Below the pieces are notes generated by a model. That model searched no databases, had not been told where the DNA came from, and saw only the letters and a list, made by a program, of their open reading frames with translations. Shown here one piece after another: positions 59,276 to 64,000 of a stretch of 64,000 bases of DNA. This DNA comes from Hymenobacter crusticola (GTDB taxonomy: Bacteria; Bacteroidota; Bacteroidia; Cytophagales; Hymenobacteraceae). The stretch's first letter is position 1, and every line of letters starts with the position of its first letter. The stretch is from assembly GCF_002154225.1 (NCBI RefSeq), contig NZ_MTSE01000004.1, positions 485,140 through 549,139 on the forward strand, read 5' to 3'. A program made the translations under genes and the position numbers.

Positions 59276-60543
59276 GAGTAGCGCTGGCGCTTCTGCTAAA
59301 CGCAGGTCTGGTGTTTGCCCTGGGCCGCTGGCTGCAGGCTCAATACCAGCAGCCTACGTTGCGCACCTGGATAGGGCCGTTGCTGCTGTTGAAGCTAGGT
59401 ATCACCGTCATCACGTGGCTGCGGCTCACTGGCGACGCGGCGCTGTTTCAACATTGGTCGGGCTTGCTGACGGAGCAGTTGTGGACGGCGCCTAGCGCTT
59501 GGCTACAAACCCTAGGTAGCGATGCCTTTTCGTTCAGGGGGCGTAATCTGGTTTATCATGGCTTTTCCAATACGTTTTTTTTGATCAAGCTACTATCAGT
59601 CGTCAATTTGCTGTCGTTGGGCAATGCGCTGCTGAATTCCTTGTATCTCAGTTTGTTCTGTTTTGTAGGAGGATGGCAGTTGGTCAGAGCTGTAGAACAA
59701 ACTTTGCCGGCCGCACCACGTGGCGCAGCAATTGTCGCTTTTTTCCTGTGGCCGACGGTAGTGTATTGGTCCTCAGGGCTAACGAAAGAGAGCCTGCTGG
59801 TGGGTAGCTCAGCGTGGTTGCTGGCGCTGGCGCTGCGTGGGTACTACGGTGCGGTACCCTTCCCGAAGCGTTCAGTACTCGGCGTAGTGGCTCTAGCAAT
59901 TCTTTTTTTTAAGATGCGCTTTTTCTTTGCTGCGGTACTGCTAGGTGCCTTGGCAGCCCTTGGGATGGTGCGGCTAGTGCAACGGCTAGGGGGCGCCCGC
60001 TACCGTTGGAGCCAGGTAGTACTCATGGCAATGGTATTGAGCTCTGGGGTGTGGGCCGCAAGCGAAGTAAGCCCGGCGTTTCGGTTCAATAAATTCACCA
60101 ATCAGCTTATTCGCAACTATTCCGACCTACGGGCTAACTCCCTGGCCCGGCCGCATATTGAGTTCGACAACCTAGCTCCCACGGGGGCTAGCATCGCGCA
60201 AAATGCTCCCTTCGCCATCGGCTACGCCCTCACCCGGCCTTGGCCCTGGGAGTTTCACAACGCTGCGTATGTGGCAGCGGGCCTAGAGAATATGGCCTTG
60301 CTGGTGCTGCTCGTGGTGGCTGGGGTAGCCCTGGTGCAAGGGCAGGGCAGAAGCGGCACGCTGCCCTTTGCGTTGGTGCTGGCCCTATTGTTCTACTGCG
60401 TGGTGCTGGCCGCCTTGCTCGGGCTGAGCACGCCTAACCTAGGTACGCTCAGCCGCTACCGTGTGGTGCTCTTGCCGTATTTGCTACTGTTGTTGCTCCA
60501 GAATAGGTACCTAGCAAGTTGGCTGAACCGATGGTTTCGCTGA
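59272..60543 (+). CDS. Polytopic membrane protein, unknown function
   Basis: This protein of about 423 aa has about ten hydrophobic segments. It starts at GTG 59272, overlapping the DUF2851 stop (GTGA), and reads MRVALALLLNAGLVFALGRW. KFTNQLIRNYSDLRANSLARPHIEFDN forms a large loop near residue 280. No family recognised; a glycan-related role (O-antigen-polymerase-like or oligosaccharide transferase) is conceivable from the topology and from the acyltransferase gene downstream, but is not shown. Confidence 0.65.
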   Translation: MRVALALLLNAGLVFALGRWLQAQYQQPTLRTWIGPLLLLKLGITVITWLRLTGDAALFQHWSGLLTEQLWTAPSAWLQTLGSDAFSFRGRNLVYHGFSNTFFLIKLLSVVNLLSLGNALLNSLYLSLFCFVGGWQLVRAVEQTLPAAPRGAAIVAFFLWPTVVYWSSGLTKESLLVGSSAWLLALALRGYYGAVPFPKRSVLGVVALAILFFKMRFFFAAVLLGALAALGMVRLVQRLGGARYRWSQVVLMAMVLSSGVWAASEVSPAFRFNKFTNQLIRNYSDLRANSLARPHIEFDNLAPTGASIAQNAPFAIGYALTRPWPWEFHNAAYVAAGLENMALLVLLVVAGVALVQGQGRSGTLPFALVLALLFYCVVLAALLGLSTPNLGTLSRYRVVLLPYLLLLLLQNRYLASWLNRWFR

Positions 60544-60571
60544 AGTGTTACGAGACCCGATAGCACCTAGC

Positions 60572-60602
60572 TTGGCCTTGCCCGGCCTAGGGCGTATCTT
60601 TG
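60572..60602 (+). promoter_or_regulatory. Bacteroidota promoter for the acyltransferase gene
   Basis: TTG at 60572-60574, then 20 nt, then TATCTTTG at 60595-60602: an exact fit to the TTG/TAnnTTTG consensus and spacing. The start codon is 45 bp downstream. Confidence 0.65.
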
Positions 60603-60646
60603 CCGTTCATCACAACCAGCCGCCTCGCGGCTGCTCGCTTCTTCGC

Positions 60647-61279
60647 ATGGAAAATCCCGTAATTATTTTGGGCGCTCAGAATGTAGGCGCTACCGCCCTC
60701 GACGCTTTTCTCAGCAACGACGTGGTGGTGTACTGCCTGCTCGACGACGATGCCAAGCTGCAAAATACCGAGCTTAACGACGTGCCCGTGATGGGCAACA
60801 CCGACGACAAAGAGCTGCTGAAGTTGCTTGGTAAGAAGTGCGAAGTATTCGTGGCAACCGAAGATACTGCTAGCCGCCGCAGCCTCACCAGCATGCTTCA
60901 TGATGAGTACCAGGTGGCGCCCGTCAACGCGATTCACGCCCGGGCGAGCGTATCTACGCACGCGTGGCTTGGGCACGGCATCCTAGTAGGTGCCAACGCG
61001 GTGGTATCGAGCAACACGAAGGTGGGCAATGGCTGTGCCATCGGTCCGAACGCCGTGGTAGATGTGCGCGCCGAGCTAGGGGAGTACGTGCAAATAGGAG
61101 CGGGGGCTATCCTGAATGCCGGCGTCACGGTCGGCGACCAGGCCTTCATCGGGGCTGGGGCCGTGGTGGTAGCTGGGGTGAAAATCGGTAACAAGGCCCG
61201 CATCGGAGCTGGTTCGGTTGTGGTGGCAGATGTGCCCGCCAACCAAACCGTGTTTGGCAATCCCGCCGCTAAAGTTTAA
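60647..61279 (+). CDS. NeuD/PglD-like hexapeptide acyltransferase
   Basis: This protein of about 210 aa has an N-terminal nucleotide-sugar-binding-like part (MENPVIILGAQNVGATALDAFL, LLDDDAKLQN, about 1-95) and a C-terminal left-handed beta-helix of hexapeptide repeats (VGANAVVSSNTKVGNGCAIG, IGAGAILNAGVTVGDQAFIG, IGAGSVVVADVPANQTVFGNP). This layout is that of sialic-acid or bacillosamine O/N-acetyltransferases. Acceptor unknown. Confidence 0.88.
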   Translation: MENPVIILGAQNVGATALDAFLSNDVVVYCLLDDDAKLQNTELNDVPVMGNTDDKELLKLLGKKCEVFVATEDTASRRSLTSMLHDEYQVAPVNAIHARASVSTHAWLGHGILVGANAVVSSNTKVGNGCAIGPNAVVDVRAELGEYVQIGAGAILNAGVTVGDQAFIGAGAVVVAGVKIGNKARIGAGSVVVADVPANQTVFGNPAAKV

Positions 61280-61366
61280 GAAGTATTAAATATTGGGTGT
61301 TGGGTAGTGAATAAAAGAAGTTGGGCTTCTCATTCAACCCCCAACCTGTAAAACTCAAAATTTCAG

Positions 61367-62323
61367 ATGTACCGCGTTCTGCTTTATTACTGCTACACGC
61401 CCATTGAAGATGTAGAGGGGTTTCGTGAAGAACACCACCGCTTGTGCCTGCGCCTCAACCTGCTTGGACGCATCATTGTAGCGCCTGAAGGGTTGAACGG
61501 TACCGTATCGGGCCGCACGGCAGACTGTGAGGAATACATGCGCATCCTAAAGGCTGATCCTAGGTTCGCGGCGCTGGAGTTCAAGATTGAGCCTTCGGAA
61601 GCCCACACGTTTCAGAAGCTGCACGTGCGCGTGAAGCCCGAAATTGTGCATGTGGGTTTGCCGGAAATCAAACCCTACGAGCGCACCGGCATTCACCTGT
61701 CTCCTCAGGAATTCCGCGACATGAAGGACCAGGACGACGTGGTGATTCTGGACGTACGCTCCGACTACGAGCACGAGCTAGGTCGCTTCAAAAACGCCGT
61801 GACACTGGACATTGAAAACTTCCGCGAGTTTCCGGATAAAGTAGACGAGCTAGCCCAGTACAAGGATAAGAAGATCTTGACCTACTGCACCGGCGGCATC
61901 AAGTGCGAAAAAGCTAGTGCTTTCCTACTAGAAAAAGGCTTTGAGAACGTGTACCAGCTGCACGGCGGCATCATCAAGTATGGTCTAGAAGCAGGCGGTG
62001 AGGATTTTGAGGGCAAATGCTACGTGTTCGACGGCCGTGTAGCCGTGGACGTGAACAGCGTGAATCCCACAATTATTTCCACTTGCCACCACTGCCACAC
62101 GCCCTCGGCGCGCATGATCAACTGCGCTAATCCGCACTGCAACGCCCACGTGCCGCTCTGCGAGACCTGCGGCGAGAAGCTAGATGGTGCCTGCTCCGAA
62201 CCCTGCCAGCAGCACCCTGACAAGCGCCCCTACGACGGCACCGGCACCTACCCCAAGCTGAGCAACAACTACAACCCCGAGCAGGGCCTGCTTTCGTACC
62301 GCGCACCGAAGGTAACGTCGTAG
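61367..62323 (+). CDS. trhO: tRNA uridine(34) hydroxylase TrhO (rhodanese-related)
   Basis: The 318-aa protein has the TrhO/YceA layout: an N-terminal acylphosphatase-like domain (LLYYCYTPIEDVEGFREEHH), then a rhodanese domain (VVILDVRSDYEHELGRFKNAV, active Cys in ILTYCTGGIKCEKASAFL), then a Cys-rich C-terminal segment (CHHCHTPSARMINCANPHC, CETCGEKL) likely binding zinc. TrhO helps make 5-hydroxyuridine at tRNA position 34. Confidence 0.92.
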   Translation: MYRVLLYYCYTPIEDVEGFREEHHRLCLRLNLLGRIIVAPEGLNGTVSGRTADCEEYMRILKADPRFAALEFKIEPSEAHTFQKLHVRVKPEIVHVGLPEIKPYERTGIHLSPQEFRDMKDQDDVVILDVRSDYEHELGRFKNAVTLDIENFREFPDKVDELAQYKDKKILTYCTGGIKCEKASAFLLEKGFENVYQLHGGIIKYGLEAGGEDFEGKCYVFDGRVAVDVNSVNPTIISTCHHCHTPSARMINCANPHCNAHVPLCETCGEKLDGACSEPCQQHPDKRPYDGTGTYPKLSNNYNPEQGLLSYRAPKVTS

Positions 62324-62385
62324 TTACTTGGCAATGGTATAGCGCGCCTTACTTGTTCACTAGACTCCTGACACTAAAAATAATT

Positions 62386-63306
62386 TCACGGCATATTCTT
62401 CTTTTCGAAACGCCAATTGGGGTTTTGGGCAAGGCCAGCCGGCTCACCGGTAAATAGCTTGCCGGCCTTGGTGTCACCTTTTAATTGCCATTGATACCAG
62501 GCAGTAGCCACCTTCGCAAATTCGCCACCGTGTGGTTGGCTGTAAGTGCCAGCGTGCCCTACATCCATGTTCGCCATAAAGACGGGCACATGATTGATTC
62601 GGCTGTAATCATCCATGCCATTGGTATACGCAATATCTTTTTCGCCGCCTAGCATGTACAGCGTAGGCGTATGAATCTTAGTAAGGTTATCTTTCGTGAG
62701 GTTGGGCATGGCGCTTCTGCCGTTGCCAGGCGTAGTAAAGATGCCACTATTGCAAACTACCACGGTACTCACCCGCGGATCTGAGGCCACTTCCAGGGTT
62801 TGCAAACCGCCGCATGACATACCACTTACTGCTATCTTCGTTATGTCAAGCTTCTGGTAGTATGGGCTTTTTTTATCGGCGTTCTGCGCTACGGCCCAAT
62901 TGAGGGCATCGGTGAGCTGCGACGAAGTTGATTTTTCGTTGCCTTTTTCTCCTGCCAACGGCATGGGACCAATGGCGACCACTAAAAACCCGTAGGAGGA
63001 AACCTCAGACAGAAAATTAACGTGTTCCCAGGGCGAATTAGCGCAGGCGCCATTACCCCAGGCAATGATTGGCAGTTTGGTCTTCCCCTTGAAAACGCTC
63101 AGATCTTTTGGCCTAAAAACAGTGTGAGTCGGTAACGTATTTTCGGTGAGCATAACCGCACGGTAGGGGCCGGTGCCACCATCTTCCACCACCTTGATCG
63201 TCGGTTGAGGGGAAGTAGCCGGTTGCTGAGCAGCTAGGGGTAATGCTATCGTGAATACTAGCCCAATAGAGGCCAATGTCTTACGTCCGAGTCCCTTTCT
63301 AAGCAT
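62386..63306 (-). CDS. Secreted alpha/beta hydrolase
   Basis: The 306-aa protein has a signal peptide (MLRKGLGRKTLASIGLVFTIALPLAAQ) and an alpha/beta-hydrolase core: LPIIAWGNGACANSPWEHVNFLSEVSSYGFLVVAIGP, AVSGMSCGGLQTLEVASDPR (nucleophile Ser in GMSCGG) and a C-terminal MDVGHAGTY carrying the likely catalytic His. It resembles dienelactone-hydrolase or polyester-hydrolase-like enzymes. Substrate unknown. Confidence 0.82.
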   Translation of the reverse strand: MLRKGLGRKTLASIGLVFTIALPLAAQQPATSPQPTIKVVEDGGTGPYRAVMLTENTLPTHTVFRPKDLSVFKGKTKLPIIAWGNGACANSPWEHVNFLSEVSSYGFLVVAIGPMPLAGEKGNEKSTSSQLTDALNWAVAQNADKKSPYYQKLDITKIAVSGMSCGGLQTLEVASDPRVSTVVVCNSGIFTTPGNGRSAMPNLTKDNLTKIHTPTLYMLGGEKDIAYTNGMDDYSRINHVPVFMANMDVGHAGTYSQPHGGEFAKVATAWYQWQLKGDTKAGKLFTGEPAGLAQNPNWRFEKKNMP

Positions 63307-63864
63307 ACAAGGTTAGCGCGATTAAATATGAGCATTCTAAATGTCTTGTTGCCTAGGTTAGTTAAGGTAAGTCACTTGCTAGCAATAAGTTTCTTAGTTT
63401 GAGATTAATCAGTAGCTAGTATGACGAAGTGAAGAAGTGCTAGCTTGATTTAACTTATTGGGTGTTCATGAATCAAGTGCGCGTTTTTAGAAAGCAGCTG
63501 TCACTATAGTCTGGGCTTATTCCCGCATCAATTTCCTTCTCTTCCGGCGATTGCGCGCGGGCTAGCTGTCAGCCTTCGCACTCTAGGTGATGTCGTTAGA
63601 AAAATAGTTGTGAGGCTGTGGTAGTTAAAGGCACCAGGGGCTACCTAGCTGCCTTTTTACTTCGCAGCGTACTGAGCGGTCAGGAGCGCGACCTGTACTG
63701 TCCTGTTTAGCAAAGAAGTGCACATGATTTGTCCGGGCAGCTACGCGGGCAGATGGAAAGCGTATTATTTTTTCGCTGGCTAACCTGCCTACCCGCTGAA
63801 CGTGGAGTTCAATTGACTGCAAGCTCTAGCCTAAGACCGGTACGTGGCCGGTTGCCAACCATAA
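63307..63864. other. Long region without a convincing gene
   Basis: No supported coding sequence on either strand. A weak inverted repeat AAAGGCA/TGCCTTT lies near 63627-63657 with a T run. The sequence is otherwise unremarkable; the 3' part leads into a coding-like fragment at the window edge. Confidence 0.35.
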
Positions 63865-64000
63865 AAGTGCAGGACAGTTCGAGTCTGGTCGGGGTGGTTC
63901 TTGCGCAGAAACCATCCCGACTTGCTTGCTCATGTCACGGCCCGCGTGGTCGATGCCAACGGCGTGGTCTGCCCCAATACCGACCAGCAACTCACCTTCA
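63865..64000 (+). pseudogene. Coding-like fragment at the window end, glycoside hydrolase family 2-like C-terminal domain
   Basis: The frame reads RTVRVWSGWFLRRNHPDLLA, then HVTARVVDANGVVCPNTDQQ, cut by the window end. VVDANGVV.P(D/N)...LTF is typical of a late domain of GH2 enzymes (DUF4982-like). A stop codon lies just upstream (63862-63864) and there is no good start, so it looks like a 5'-truncated remnant or a frameshifted gene. Very short, so uncertain. Confidence 0.3.

Noticed and set aside
1..64000. Prophage, IS element or integrative element in the window.
   Set aside because: No transposase, phage structural gene or att-like duplication was recognised; XerD at 50435 has the housekeeping form and lies near ftsK.

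Overview
The window comes from a GC-rich member of the Bacteroidota, most likely Hymenobacter or a close relative. This is inferred from the gene content: paired S9 peptidases, a GH172/DUF2961 protein, DUF2490, DUF2807 and DUF2851 proteins, a Mrp without its CxxC, and a RibBA fusion. Bacteroidota-type promoters (TAnnTTTG about 20 nt after TTG) support it. The word CTAG, rare in many bacteria, is strikingly common here in genes and spacers. No rRNA, ordinary tRNA, IS element, prophage or CRISPR array was seen.

Positions 1-7200 hold the most unusual locus, an apparent RNA-maintenance cassette on the + strand. It starts with a possible small RNA (promoter 42-73, terminator 243-279). Then come a PcfJ-domain protein, a Ro60/Rsr orthologue (TROVE plus vWA), a microbial-type PARG (TIGR02452), a roughly 700-bp array of Y-RNA-like elements, and the RNA ligase RtcB followed by a strong terminator. 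The array has six copies of a hairpin (GGTGCCGTAG, 7-8 nt, TACTTCG). Four are followed by a tRNA-like module in circularly permuted order: T arm, acceptor 3' strand, short cap, acceptor 5' strand, D arm. The acceptor stems pair between each T half and the next D half (8-10 bp in units 2 and 3; a UUCG cap in unit 4). This matches the tRNA mimicry known for bacterial YrlA-type Y RNAs, here as a tandem, diversified array between Ro60 and RtcB.

Positions 7300-28960 are mostly housekeeping and exported-enzyme genes: a DUF2490 outer-membrane protein, a CocE/NonD hydrolase, fumarylacetoacetase, an Nfu/Mrp iron-sulfur pair, two S9 peptidases on either side of a DUF2807 protein, DNA primase, a TrkA-domain potassium channel, two overlapping glycosyltransferases, a GH172-like protein, a proline-iminopeptidase-like lipoprotein and RibBA. 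Positions 29001-32214 carry four tandem paralogues of an unrecognised exported family.

Positions 32200-52000 hold an M14 carboxypeptidase, a DoxX protein, SurE, and a response regulator and histidine kinase separated by a frameshifted four-helix-bundle gene. They continue with cytidine deaminase, a saccharopine-dehydrogenase-like protein with an ABC transporter, an SDR, an AraC regulator, TrmN6, RNase HI, MarC, a class V aminotransferase, AroQ and XerD. Positions 52000-63300 carry a large membrane protein, FtsK, LolA, DUF2851, another membrane protein, a hexapeptide acyltransferase, TrhO and an exported alpha/beta hydrolase.

Intergenic regions carry at least three dispersed inverted-repeat families: units of GAGTAACTGAGT type, an 18-mer palindrome half present three times, and a long hairpin at 17050-17152.
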